Positions 1 to 10,230 of a DNA stretch of 64,000 nt are shown piece after piece. This DNA is from Ryuthela nishihirai. Taxonomy: Eukaryota > Arthropoda > Arachnida > Araneae > Heptathelidae. Under the pieces are notes generated by a model, which saw only the letters and a program-made list of their open reading frames with translations, did not search any database and was not told where the DNA came from. Location of the stretch: contig JAWZYU010000123.1 of assembly GCA_038380435.1 (NCBI GenBank), forward strand, positions 434,001 to 498,000. Direction: 5' to 3'. The first letter of the stretch is position 1. Each line of letters opens with the position of its first letter. Both the position numbers and the translations under genes were made by a program.

Positions 1-58
1 GCTGCTGAAAAGGAAGGAAAATTGTTCATGTTTGTGTAACATACACTATTATTTAGAC

Positions 59-522
59 CAGTGATTCTCACTCTTTTATGCTTCACGTACCTGCTGGAAA
101 TGTGTATGTAACTGGCGTACCCCTTGTGTAGATGGATAAAACTATTGTTATAGTATAACAGTGGGAATAAAAAACATATATATCAGTGGTTCTCAACCTT
201 ATATGCTTTACGTACCCCCTGGAAACGTACATGTTACTGGCGTACCCCTTGTATAGATAGATAAAATTATAGTTATAGTATAACAATGGGAATGAAATAA
301 AACATATACCAGTGGTTCTCAAACTTTTATGCTTCACGTACCCCCTGGAAATGTGTATGTAACTGGCGTACCCCTTGTATAGATAGATAAAACTATTGTT
401 ATAGTATAACAATGGGAATGAAATAAAACACACAGACATATATATAACATATATTTGCGACTTTTGAGCTCTCGCAGCGTAACCCAAAAACTTTACCCCG
501 TACCCAACATTGAGAACCCCTA
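59..522 (-). mobile_element. hAT-type MITE with internally multiplied terminal unit
   Basis: One end reads CAGTGATTCTCA and the other, in reverse complement, TAGGGGTTCTCAA, typical of hAT terminal inverted repeats. Flanking octamers ATTTAGAC (51-58) and AATTAGAC (523-530) match at 7 of 8 positions, as expected for an 8 bp hAT target duplication. The terminal CAGTG(A/G)TTCTCA motif occurs at 59, 184 and 310, so a ~125 bp terminal unit is present three times in tandem. There is no transposase. Open frames across it on the minus strand are by-products of the repeat. Confidence 0.75.
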
Positions 523-1230
523 AATTAGACTATAAAATATAGTCGTACAGATAGGAGACCTCTGAACAATAAGTCTATGATAGTCACTATTTAGAAAGTC
601 ACTATATTGAATCCAAAATATTTATTCATGTTGTGAATAAATATTGTGGCTCATAGGGTTGTCAGGATGAGACAATATTGTTACCTTCTAATTATTTAAT
701 TCCTTTACGTTCTTAAAGACACGTTTCGAAAACGTGCAGGGCGAAATTTATTATTGCCGAAAACGAAATATTTCATACAGATGTAAACCTTTTTAAAGCA
801 GAGCCGTCCAACCCAAACTTATCGAAGATTCATTGTCACTCTATTCTTAAAGAGCAGCAAACAATATTCTGTACCTGAAACAGAAAAAACACAGTTCTAA
901 TGAGCAATAAAAAGGAATAAAAAAAACTATGTTTTTAGCAAATCAAATATCTTGGTTAAAAAACAAAAATATGCGTTTTTAATGATTACTTTGAATTGGA
1001 AAAATAATTTACTTATTCACGTAAAAATATTTGGTCAATAATTGAAAGAACTGAGCGAGATTTTGTAAATTACTTGTTTTATGAGACGCTGTTTCAATAA
1101 TGGACCGGTATAAATAAGCGCAATAGCCCTTTTTTTTTTTAATTGTTTCGTGGCTTCCACTGGTAACCACGGACCTAGAGTTCCACCAACGCAGGAGAAA
1201 AACTTCGTGGATTAAACGAAAACAATTTCT

Positions 1231-1440
1231 TTAAATAAATTTATTTGTTTCCGTAGTGGTAGTTGGGTCTACGACAATTCCTGTGGATAGTAACTGATGA
1301 CGACAATTCTGTAGATGAGAATTCGGGGGAAAAGTCAATTCGGTGGATGAGAATTCGAGGGATAAGACAATTCGGTGGATAAGAATTTGAAGTCTACGAC
1401 AATTCTGTGAATACGACAATTCAGTGGAAATAGAAAAACA
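1231..1440. repeat. Short degenerate direct repeats in IR1
   Basis: The motif GACAATTC followed by (C/T)(G/T)GTGGAT(G/A) recurs about every 25 to 40 bases between 1270 and 1430, for example at 1272, 1309, 1334 and 1368. The mirror at 29570-29750 shows the same pattern in reverse complement. It is a short minisatellite. The minus-strand 62-codon frame and its mirror are open only because of the repeat. Confidence 0.6.
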
Positions 1441-1477
1441 TTTAGAAATAATCTTAAATTAAAAAAAATAAATAAAT

Positions 1478-1664
1478 ACCCCTGAAGCAGTTGCTTGCCA
1501 CAGAGGTCTTACAGGAGCCTGTCAATTTATAATGCCACAGTAGTAGGTCTGAGAGGACCTCAGTAGAAAACAACACGAACATCCATGCGTTACCCTGAGC
1601 TCGAACCCAGGTCCCTTAGATCACTGCCAAGCGCGCTAACCACTCGACCACGGGATGGCGCTTT
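1478..1664 (-). mobile_element. SINE-B (tRNA-Ser/Leu-like head)
   Basis: On the minus strand the element begins CCGTGGTCGAGTGGTTAGCG, a class II tRNA A-box context, followed by a B-box GGTTCGAGCTC about 45 bases on. The body includes CTGAGGTCC, GACAGGCTCC and TGTCAGACCTCTGTGGCAAG-like sequence and ends before an AT-rich tail. Related copies lie at 16052, 16626, 25058 and 29396. This copy is fuller than its IR1 mirror copy, which has lost two internal segments. Confidence 0.75.
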
Positions 1665-1879
1665 TTTTTACCTACTAAACCTAATTAAAATACACTTTCG
1701 ATTAGTGAAAAAAACTAATCCTTCTCGGAAGTCTCTGAAATCCGGCACTACGTAAAACGAAATTATTTATAACTCAACGTAATCGATAATTGTATTTGTT
1801 CTCTCTAGTCCGACCTACAATAAAAGGTATACATCTGTTCTCTATATTCCGATATTCCATTACAACGTAATTTTTTAAA

Positions 1880-2780
1880 GTTTGTTTCTTCTAAATGAAG
1901 CAGTTAGAAGCCGAAAAAATACTATACAATTTGCAGACTTCAAATATGCTCCTTAATAAGATCCTCAATAAAACAAAATTTCTCTAATGTTTTTTTTTCT
2001 TACTGAACAAAAAAAAAAACGAACGCAAAGTACCAATAGAGTAAATCAAAGCATCCGATGTTTGTTAAATCTATTCCCTCTTATTCGACGCTTCTTAAAC
2101 ACTCTTGCATATTTTTATCACTTCCTGTTCCTTCTAAATGAAACAATTGGAATTCAAAAGAATGTACTCCAGGGAAGTAGACCGCATAAGACTATTGTCA
2201 TTCTCACTAATCCGATACTCAATAAAACGAATATCTTTAGTCATTTTTATCCGAAAAAGCAATATGATATTAACAGAATGCATTAGAGGAAAGAGGCGAT
2301 ATTTACAACTCTACTCCCTAATTTATTACCAACCCTAATCTGACTTATTTTAAACCGGATTTTCATACTTCTATACCTTTCTGTTCCTACTAAACGGAAC
2401 GATTGGAATTCAAAGGAATATATTTCAAGAAACTAAACCGCACAACATATCATCAGTCTCACTAACCCGATACTCTATAACACGAATATATTTAGTATCT
2501 TTTATGCGAACAGAACATTAAAAAATTAACGGAACCATTTAGAAGAAATATGCAACAATTTCCTCTGGACTTTAAAACCGACATTAGTTAAACTGGATTT
2601 TGATATTTTTATCCCTTTCTTTTCGCAGTTTTAAAGTAATTGGAAATCAATCGAACCCATGTCAAGGACCCAAACCTCACAGAACTCTAAATCAACACTG
2701 AATAAAATTAAATATTTTGAACATTTTGTTTCTCTTGAATGAAATAATTTAAAGTGACAGAGTTTCAATTGGTGAAATGA
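1880..2780 (+). repeat. Degenerate ~245 bp tandem units in IR1 left arm
   Basis: A recurring anchor, TTC(C/T)TCTAAATGAA followed by (C/A)A(A/G)TT(G/A)GAA, appears near 1888, 2131, 2386 and 2624, spaced about 240 to 255 bases apart. A second shared block, TCACTAA(T/C)CCGATACTC, appears at about 2204 and 2459. The array is mirrored at 28300-29180. The open frame at 1987-2286 reads through this array and has a recognisable counterpart in the mirror, but amino-acid changes are as frequent as base changes, so I do not call it a gene. Confidence 0.65.
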
Positions 2781-3239
2781 ACATTCCAAATTATGAACAT
2801 TCTAATTATACATATTCCATTTTATGCGGTAAATAGATTTTCGTCTACATCTTCAATCGGAAGACGATTTCTGTTGAAACGCTGTTTTGGGATAGAAGGG
2901 TGGAGGAAGTTATTGCGCGTTCCAATAAAGGAAATGTTTTTCTTTTCGTATGATCATAATTATTGCCAAACTTTGTTTCCACTCTTTGTAATAAAAAGTG
3001 AAATTGATATTCTCAGTAAAAATACCATGAGAACATCGAAGATCGAAGATGTGCAATTATGCTTTATATAGATTTATACCAATTTTCCAGATTAATTTGC
3101 AAATGGTTGTTAATTGAGAATTCGAATGAACAACTGTCTATTTAATAACTAACAGTAATTGATAATTTAACTACTAATTGATATATTAATTAATTTGATA
3201 GTAGCGAAAATTATAGGTTATTGTCTCGTGAACGTTTCC

Positions 3240-4036
3240 ATGATAGAATGCCGAATGCAAAGGTACCGAGGACAAAAACAAGAAGAAAACGCCGCCTGTG
3301 TACATCATCGAGAGCAAAAATGCCGACTGCATATAACGCCCCCTTAGGAAAAGAGGCGCAGTAATTTGCTTCGAACAGCTTCTTTAATAATAACGAGCTA
3401 TTGCTACCGATCTTCCTATTGCTTTTCGCTAGTTTGTAAATTTATTAAAACAACTATTCCGTCATATTTTCGGGAAGGTTTTTGGCTGAGTCTGTAACGC
3501 GCGTCTCGTAATTTATTGTTTCCAGTTTGGTGTCCTAATTTTGCCATCGGTGAGATTTATTTGCACGTTTTAACCGAAGTCTCTCCCTCTCCTTGTTTAG
3601 AAAAGGGTTAAAAATGGTAAAAAAGTGCATCTGAGCTTGATCAACACTTGTCAAAAGTCAGTGTAATGCCGAAATAACCGAAAACGAAATTCATTTAGAA
3701 GCGTATTCCCTGTGAACAGAACAATAAAAAACAAAACGGACGAAGTGTTGAAACTCTAGTCACCACATTTATGGCTCCCGTCTCTAATCCGGTTTTCAGT
3801 AGAGCAATCATTTTTTCCTTATTGAATATCTCTCAACAGAATCAGTCGGAAATCAAGCCAATTCAGTGAATGGGAAAGAAAAGAGCCAACACACTTATAT
3901 ATGCAATTTCTCTAATCCGGATCGCAATGCATCGCAGCTTTTTAAATTTGAATTCTCCGAAACGAAGAAGTCGGAAATCAAACGAATGAACTTCAGAGAC
4001 AAAGCCACCAAGATATATATCTGATTTCTCTAATAC
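3240..4036. other. Inner part of IR1 left arm, no gene recognised
   Basis: This is mostly unique sequence shared only with its mirror at 27028-27830. The motif TCTCTAAT(C/A)CGG occurs near 3780, 3908 and 4027 at about 120 base spacing, suggesting another decayed tandem repeat. The open frame 3863-4045 on the minus strand spans these repeats and is not conserved as an open frame in the mirror. Confidence 0.5.
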
Positions 4037-4127
4037 GGACTTCATAAATGGAGAACTTTGCTGTTGTTTTGATTCTTAATTCCATTTTTTACAAATGAAT
4101 CAACTGGAAGACTTCCTCCAATATAGC

Positions 4128-4251
4128 ATCTGTCTCCCAACAGCTGTTCCAGTGGGTCCCCTATCCCAAACTTCTCTGAACCTTCGGGGTCCATGTGACC
4201 TGGCCATTTAGCCCATGGTGTGCAAAAAAGTTCCGCTCAGAGGTAAAATGA
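4128..4251 (+). mobile_element. SINE-A, 3' fragment
   Basis: The sequence runs from TCTGTCTCCCAACAGCTGTT through CTTCGGGGTCCATGTGACCT to GCTCAGAGGTAAAA and matches the 3' third of the full SINE-A copies at 59676 and 62478. The tRNA-like head and central domain are missing. It sits directly inside the inner edge of IR1. Confidence 0.85.
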
Positions 4252-5850
4252 TCCTCCAATATAGGTTGGACGATGCACATAAAAGAAATAGATATGTATA
4301 TTATCTGTAAATATGGAACTTGAACTCTGTCTCGGTGTTTATTTTTTTTTTTTCTAGATCCGGGCCATCAATTACATATGACTTCGTTTGTGCACGATTA
4401 ATTCAAAAGTCGTAAGCAAAAATGGAATGGAAATGTTTTTTTGTTCGCGACTTCTGGAGAGCGAATTTTGCATCTCCTTACATTTATGTCGTGACTACTC
4501 CTGTGTGTTTTGAGGGTAGCTGTACTTTAGGGACGAACCTAAAAAAAATGAGGGGCGAAGATAAGGGGCTGTGTTTCATCAAGGTCATCATTTCGGGGAA
4601 AGTGGGCCTGACACCGCAATTTTATAATCGTAAAAATGATGGGGTCTACCAATCTCAGGCCTAGGCTGTCCGCCTATCTCGGTGTACAGGAACTAGACCA
4701 ACAGACAAAACAAATAAGCAGATCGAAGTGAGATCATTTTCAAGGATCATTTATTTAACATTACTCTTATTCTCAGTTATAATCAACTTATTCTAATTGA
4801 AGTGGATTTCACACAAATGCCAAAAAAAATTCCTGTTTCCCACGCTGCACCGTTGTTAGGGAGCATCACAATTTACGGCTCAAATAAACATGGTCGAGAG
4901 CAGAGTGGCGGCTACAAATTGGCACTTAACATGGGGAGACCAGATCAGGAAAGAATGACCCTATCTCATTTCTTCGTCGTGTGTGGACGGAAGAAAATGG
5001 GTCTCCTTGTGCATATCAAGCTGTCGTCCTTTAGGTCGATGTCGGAAACCTACTGCGCATCAGCAGAATTGCCTCTTGTTAGTGTCTAAAGTTCCGCACC
5101 TCGATGCCGGGGAAGAACATGTCAGGACCTTTTTAGTGAATAAGGTAGAAGCAAGCACCGTCACCGAAAATCAACTTCTCACACCGAAAGTTCAGAGAAG
5201 AGCGTCCAAAAGCGCGCTCCTTTCCTTGCTATCCAGCTTTGCCACAGGTTGGAAAGAACCACCTCGGTTGCCGTGTCAGGTGGCGATTGGTGCATGCTGA
5301 ACCGAACAGGGAGTCAAGCCACCCATATGGCACTTATTCTTCTTTTCGGTCGAGTGGTTGCTGCCAGATGGAACCGCTTTTTGGCCGAGTTTCCTTGTCC
5401 TAGGCATGCGAGCTACCTTCTTCGACAGAAAAATTCCGAATTCCGAGAGCCAAGATGAAGAAAGATGGGAAGCTAAGTCCTAAACAACAACAACATGACG
5501 GATGGGAATTACTTAGCCAATATAGATACGTCCTGTGCACATTTTGAAGCAAATGTGAACATTTATACCAAGGTAATATGTAAGGATGTAAGGATGTAAG
5601 GTGCCTCCCCAATAATCCCACCTTTGCAACAGACTGGATAAAAACCACCTCGTTACTGAAGAAACGCAGCTCATTTAATGTAGAGTTTACAGCTAAGATT
5701 TTTTTTTACTTTATTTTTAGAGAACAATATTTGAATATAAGAATCCTAAATTTATTGATTGTGCGAAATTAAAAAATAAATCAAACGCTAAGTATTCGAC
5801 AAATTCTTATTGGTACATTTGTATTTCAAATTAAATTGTTAATGGATCGT
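4252..5850. other. Moderately GC-richer stretch, overlapping open frames, no gene recognised
   Basis: Between about 4400 and 5660 the base composition is less AT-rich than the neighbourhood. Open frames lie at 4422-4664, 4802-5089, 4983-5300 and 5249-5458 on the plus strand. They overlap in different frames, are under 110 codons each and show no family motif I recognise. It could be a decayed gene or retroelement with frameshifts, or non-coding sequence. Nothing distinctive is seen in 5660-5850. Confidence 0.3.
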
Positions 5851-5892
5851 ATCCGAACCGCCCAGAATCAGAGCTCTCTGGGCGGTCCGGAT
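5851..5892. repeat. GC-rich hairpin in AT-rich DNA
   Basis: The arms ATCCGAACCGCCCAGA (5851-5866) and TCTGGGCGGTCCGGAT (5877-5892) are inverted complements with one mismatch in 16, around a 10-base loop. A third partial copy of one arm, CTGGGCGGTCTG, lies at about 5980. The stem is far more GC-rich than its surroundings. Confidence 0.85.
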
Positions 5893-7139
5893 TGTAAATA
5901 ATTATTTCGGCTGCCTCTGAGCGGACCGGAAGACATAGACCGGAGCCTTTGCAGTGCTCGAATTTTCGAATTGTAATATCTGGGCGGTCTGATTCGGAAC
6001 TTTGGAATTGTGGTGCCTATGAGCGGGTGATGTGTTTTTTGACATTTTACCAGTAGCTGTCCTTTCGAAATTTCATGTGATTTTCACAAACCCAAATAAT
6101 CCAAATTCAGATTACCATTTATTTATGTCAGAAATATAAATGTTTGTAAAAACCTTTACAAGTTATATTCATAATAATTTATATCACTTCTCGAAACAGG
6201 TTACAGATATATCAAAAACGGTTGCAATGCAGTTCAAGACAGAGTAAAATATAAACTACTATTTACTGAAAGTAACGATCAGAGAATTTATCTACAGACT
6301 TGTAGATAAATATTATAGAAATAAATGTAACAACAATGCGCACTATATAATACAATGTATTAGACGCAGTAAATGCAAACTTACGTTAATTTAAGATTCC
6401 TAATAGGAGCAGTATAATGTGTAATAAAACTCCAACGGAAGTTTAAAAGGTTCCAAAATTTTAAAGGTTAGAAACAGAAAATATAATTAATCTGCAAGGT
6501 AGATTAAAAGAGATTAGTGAAATAAGCAGTCAAAAGACGGCAATTCACAAAAAATGTAGAGATTACAATTGAAATCTCTAAAATCCTAAACATATACTAA
6601 AGTATAAATAAAATATTAACTTATTTCTACCTATCCTGCCGACCAATGGCTCCACCGGGTTTGGATACCCGATCTCGCCCAGTGTTATTAGACAATTTAA
6701 GTACAGGTTTAGCTAACTAAATTTCACTTGTTGGAGCTAAGCAAAAACACGTCGGCTTCTTCAAGGTCAGAGCTCCAAGTTCCTCGAGCTCCACTTAAAG
6801 CGAAATATCTGATTAATTATTTTGGTCTATACAGTAATTACAGTGGTAGATAAAATTTGAATGTATGATGTCAAAAATAAAGACCAAATTTCAAGCTCCT
6901 TGTAAAATGAGACTAAAATAACTTCAAATCCGAATCTTCAAAAGATTCTTTTTGTGTTTAAAATATATGAATATTAATTTCCAAGATCCGATTGACCATT
7001 ATTTTTTTTGCAAACGATCAAAACTAAACGAATCGTTACAGAAGCTTCAAACAGTCTGTTTTGTTCCATAATCAATTTTGATATAAAAGGTTTGTTTTTG
7101 CTTGTGGTTTTCAAGAATTTTTATGACTGCCAATGTACA
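5893..7139. other. AT-rich stretch, nothing recognised
   Basis: No element ends, coding motifs or tandem repeats were identified apart from the partial hairpin arm near 5980. Short open frames are what this base composition would give by chance. Confidence 0.5.
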
Positions 7140-7147
7140 CATCTAAC

Positions 7148-7452
7148 CAGTGGCGCACTCAGGATTTAGTCTTGGGGAGCGGGGGGGGGGGGGGGGGGGG
7201 CGAGGGGCACACTGGGCCGTCTCGGTCCGTGCGAGTCGTTCGCCTTGTGTTTACAGCGGCCGTGATTCCCGTGAGCTATATCCCACCTTATGTGACTGCT
7301 AATTCATAAGTAGTATAGAAATACGAGACACGACACAACATAAATATAAAAAGTGAATTTTAATTAGGAAAAGAATTTTGTAAAATTATCTAGTGTTTTT
7401 ATTTTCCTTTTTCTTTGGGGGTGCCATGGTCCACCGTCTGGGTGCGCCACTA
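7148..7452. mobile_element. hAT-type MITE with a 20-base G run
   Basis: The terminal inverted repeats are CAGTGGCGCACTCAGGAT at the left and, in reverse complement, TAGTGGCGCACCCAGACGG at the right. Flanking octamers CATCTAAC (7140-7147) and CTTCTAAC (7453-7460) match at 7 of 8 positions, consistent with an 8 bp target duplication. A 20-base poly-G run lies at 7181-7200. The element has no transposase and is 305 bp long. Confidence 0.75.
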
Positions 7453-7505
7453 CTTCTAACTGGATAAGAAAGAATGAGCTGTCGAAAGAAAAAACAATGG
7501 TTTGG

Positions 7506-7836
7506 TTATTTAACCTCTGAGAGTCAATTTTTTGCCAACAATATCTAAAGGCCAGGTCACAAGGACCCCGAGGGCTCAGAAGGTTATAAGAAGAGGGTCC
7601 CAATGCATAGCTGTTATGACAGAGAGATCGTAGACGTCCATCAAATCTAGCTTTAATGTCTCCAGGGTAGTGTTTTCCTGCACAGAGGAGGTACATCCCA
7701 TCCGACGGACATCGCACTTTCCAAGCTCATCGGTGTTGTCTACTGACAGATAGGAGGATGGAGATTTAGTGGAGATAAATCTCAACGGTTTCACAGTTGG
7801 GACTGGGAACTACAGATTACAAGCCTGGCGTTAGAA
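7506..7836 (-). mobile_element. SINE-A, degenerate near full-length copy
   Basis: On the minus strand recognisable blocks occur in the SINE-A order: AATCTGTAGTTCCCAGTC near the head, then GAGATTTATCTCCACTAAAT, the central GTCCGTCGGATGGGATGTAC, and CCTTGTGACCTGGCC near the 3' end. The tRNA A-box part is lost. Many substitutions make this one of the older copies. The minus-strand frames of 117 and 72 codons here are by-products. Confidence 0.7.
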
Positions 7837-8180
7837 CTGTGGTCATAAGTCAGAAGTTTCAAAATCAAATCATACGAGGTGTATCAGTCACTTTTCGTTA
7901 TGTGGCAGGTCGGATTTCCTTTTAATAATAAGTAAAAAAGAGTTAATTTTTTTATGTTACATAATTTTAATACCAAAGCATGAAACTAACTATACACCCC
8001 AGAGGCGTGTAATGTTAAATAAATAAGAAAGCCAATAGTAATGTGTAGATTGCCGGATTATTACAGTTTAAGTGAGTCAACGGTGCACGCTATTAAAGAA
8101 TGATGTGGAAAATATTAGAGACTGAGTTACAGCAACGAGCAGTTTGTGCATCTAGAATCCCATAATTAGAGTGAAGAAGA

Positions 8181-8221
8181 ACTGAAGGGAAGATTAAGAG
8201 CCTCTTAATCTTCCCTTCAGT
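8181..8221. repeat. Perfect 41-base palindrome
   Basis: Bases 8181-8200 are the exact inverted complement of 8202-8221, around a single central C at 8201. A 20 bp stem with essentially no loop is far beyond chance expectation and would form a cruciform or a very stable hairpin. No flanking element ends were recognised. Confidence 0.95.
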
Positions 8222-8328
8222 GCTGTATATGTTCAGGAGTTCGGGTACAGGCTCAAAGCTTCACTGAAGAAATTGATCTTGACTCCATCATGGGATGAAG
8301 GCTTGACTTTAAAATTAATTTCAAAAAG

Positions 8329-8412
8329 CTCCTTAAATTAAGCCCTCGGGTATATATATATCCCGAGGCCAACTGCAAGGGGTTATTATAACTCCTTAAT
8401 TTAAGCTCTCTG
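8329..8412. repeat. Short hairpin between two direct repeats
   Basis: CCTCGGG at about 8343 and CCCGAGG at about 8361 flank an alternating TA stretch, giving a short GC-clamped hairpin. CTCCTTAAATTAAGC before it and CTCCTTAATTTAAGC after it form a direct repeat bracketing the hairpin. Confidence 0.75.
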
Positions 8413-8696
8413 GTTACTTGTAAACTCTCTATTCAGCCCATTGTGGACAAAACCGTGATGTTCGGAGATAAACCAATCCAACTCTGAAGATGGTAGCTAA
8501 GGTTTCAAAACGGAAGTAGTCTCCTTCTGATTGAAGTGACCGGTGGTTTCACGTTACAATGAAATGACCGGGATGCCAATCAGAAGGAGACTACTTCCGT
8601 TTCTAAACCTTAGTTAGCATCTTCAGGGTTGGATTGGTTTATCTCCGAACTTCACGGTTTTGTCCACAATGGGCTGAATGGAGAGTTTACAAATAA
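8413..8696. repeat. Foldback element with ~120 bp arms
   Basis: The left arm 8413-8533 and right arm 8577-8696 are inverted complements at more than 90 percent of positions by eye. They begin outside with GTTA(C/T)TTGTAAACTCTC and end at the loop with CTCCTTCTGATTG. The loop is about 43 bases and contains TGACCGG twice. It directly abuts a 3'-truncated SINE-A. It is probably a non-autonomous foldback element or a local inverted duplication. Confidence 0.9.
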
Positions 8697-8697
8697 C

Positions 8698-8862
8698 ATG
8701 AGGGCTCAGAGAAGGTTGGGCGGAGGAGATCCACCAGACAGCTGCTAGGAGGCAGATGGAAACTCCTGTAAAGCCATCCAGAGTGTTCTTTAATGTGTAA
8801 AGTGTATGGTTCTCTCCTTCAAACGGAACCAAAATCTAATGCTCCAACAGATGGATGACTAC
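8698..8862 (-). mobile_element. SINE-A fragment, truncated at both ends
   Basis: On the minus strand it reads from the central domain (CATC(C/T)GT(T/C)GGA-like, then GAGAGAACCATACAC) through CATTAAAGAACACTCTGGAT to CCAACCTTCTCTGAGCCCTC. The 3' end beyond that is missing exactly where the foldback at 8413-8696 begins. Confidence 0.8.
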
Positions 8863-9081
8863 CTTCCCAACACATCGGTACGTGCTTTCAGCACAAGAAA
8901 CATCTATACGTTACCTGGAGCTCGAAACTATATCTTTATTTTATCAGTCGCCAAGTGCGCTATTTATTAAATTTCAATAACCTTTGAGCAGTTTTTTATG
9001 TCTGCTACTGCTGTTGCTGTTAAAATTTCGAACTTCACTAATTCTTAAAATATTGAAATAATACTGTTGAAAATTAATATA

Positions 9082-10230
9082 TACACCAAAGAGCCAAAAC
9101 ATTATGACCACCGCTTCTTTATGCAAATCGAAGCAGCTGCAGGTAAACGACGGTTTGTGTGAATGTTATGAAACGGTATTAATAACACCTAACACTGAGC
9201 TCTTTTAATCAGTGTTATTCTTGTTCTTCAGATGGGAAAAATAGCTGACGATTATGAATAATAACGATTATTAATAACGATTATTAATAGCGATTTAGTG
9301 ATTTCCACAAAGACAAAATTGTAATCGACAGACGACTGGGTCAGAGCATTTCTGAGACAGCAAGGCTTGTTGGGTGTTCACAGTCAGCCGTGGTTAGTAC
9401 GTTCAAAAAGTGGTACGAGGAGGGAAAAACCACGAACCGTCAGCAAGGTGTAGGTTGACCACAGCTCATCGTTGCTAGAGCTCAGCGAAAGCAATCCCAT
9501 ATGGTACGAGCCAACAGGTAAATATATATGATGACAATACCCACTAGTCCGCCTGAAGCACTACCAGTATAGGGAAATGCCATATTCATCACTACCTACG
9601 GTCAGTGGCAAGACAGTACCATATAGATACAGCTCATCCCCGACTACCTAATGGCGAACAGTACTATAGGAGTAAAACTCATCCATCGGTCAAAACCTAA
9701 ATTTAATCTATGTCCCGGATCGCCACAGACAAGGATATAGAATCCAAATTGCCTCGGCTCCCGTGACTGGGACTCTTAGTCCGGTCCTACTGCGGGGCCC
9801 TGTCCAACATGACCGGACCTAATCAGTCAGCAGGGCCCTCAACTTCTGAGATGGAAATCTTAGCCATGTCCAACCATTGCCCAATCCGGTAAGCATAGCC
9901 TTCGACTTCATTAGGCCCTCAAGCCCCCCCCCCCCCCCCCCTACCTCGACAAAGGTAAGAACAAACAGAAGGGATACTGTGGAGCAACTCGCCCGTAATT
10001 CTAATGCTGGTGCCGGGGGTAATGTGTCACAGCACACAGTACATCGAACCCTGCTAAAAATGGGGCTACGCAGCTGCAGATCGTTCTGAGTGCCAATGGT
10101 AACTTCAGTTCACCATCGAAAGCGCCTACAATGGGTACGCGCTCATCAAAACTGAATCTTGAATGATAGAAAGAAGGTCGTCTGGTCGAAGGTCACGGAC
10201 CACATGTCCTAGAATTTCTACCCCCATAGT
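9082..10230 (+). pseudogene. Tc1-like transposase remnant
   Basis: The left end ACACCAAAGAGCCAAAACAT resembles Tc1/mariner terminal repeats and is preceded by TA. From about 9290 the plus strand encodes a helix-turn-helix region with blocks such as DFHKDKIV, DRRLGQSIS and ARLVGCSQSAV, then FKKWYEEGK. After an interruption, 9960-10200 encodes RRDTVEQLARN and SQHTVHRTLLKMGL, then KRLQW and VVWSKV, the start of the catalytic region in Tc1 proteins. Stop codons, a ~430 bp insertion at 9520-9955 and loss of the rest of the DDE domain make it inactive. The family is recognised from motif order only. Confidence 0.8.
9520..9955. mobile_element. Insertion inside the Tc1-like element, family unknown
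   Basis: The transposase reading breaks at CCAACAG (about 9510-9520) and resumes at AAACAGAAGGGATAC (about 9962), leaving a short AACAG repeat on both sides. The inserted block is GC-richer, has an 18-base C run at 9924-9941 and a minus-strand open frame at 9819-10037. In reverse complement it ends in AT repeats, so it may be the 3' end of a minus-strand retroelement. That assignment is inference. Confidence 0.55.

Larger units (their letters stand above)
51..4036 (+). repeat. Left arm of giant inverted repeat IR1
   Basis: Read in reverse complement, this stretch matches 27028-30773 almost throughout. Shared landmarks are the hAT-type MITE at the outer end, the SINE-B copy at 1478-1664, the ~245 bp tandem units at 1880-2780, and the blocks around 3240-3560 and 3780-4030. 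The inner homology edge is near 4036, where the motif ATCAGAT followed by TTTCTCTAAT meets unrelated sequence. The outer edge may lie beyond the window start. Sampled stretches differ at roughly one base in ten, plus small indels. No intact gene is visible inside. Confidence 0.85.

Noticed and set aside
1987..2286. Similar frames in both IR1 arms (1987-2286 plus and 28762-28986 minus)
   Set aside because: They lie in a decayed tandem array and differ at the protein level about as much as the DNA does, so there is no sign of selection.
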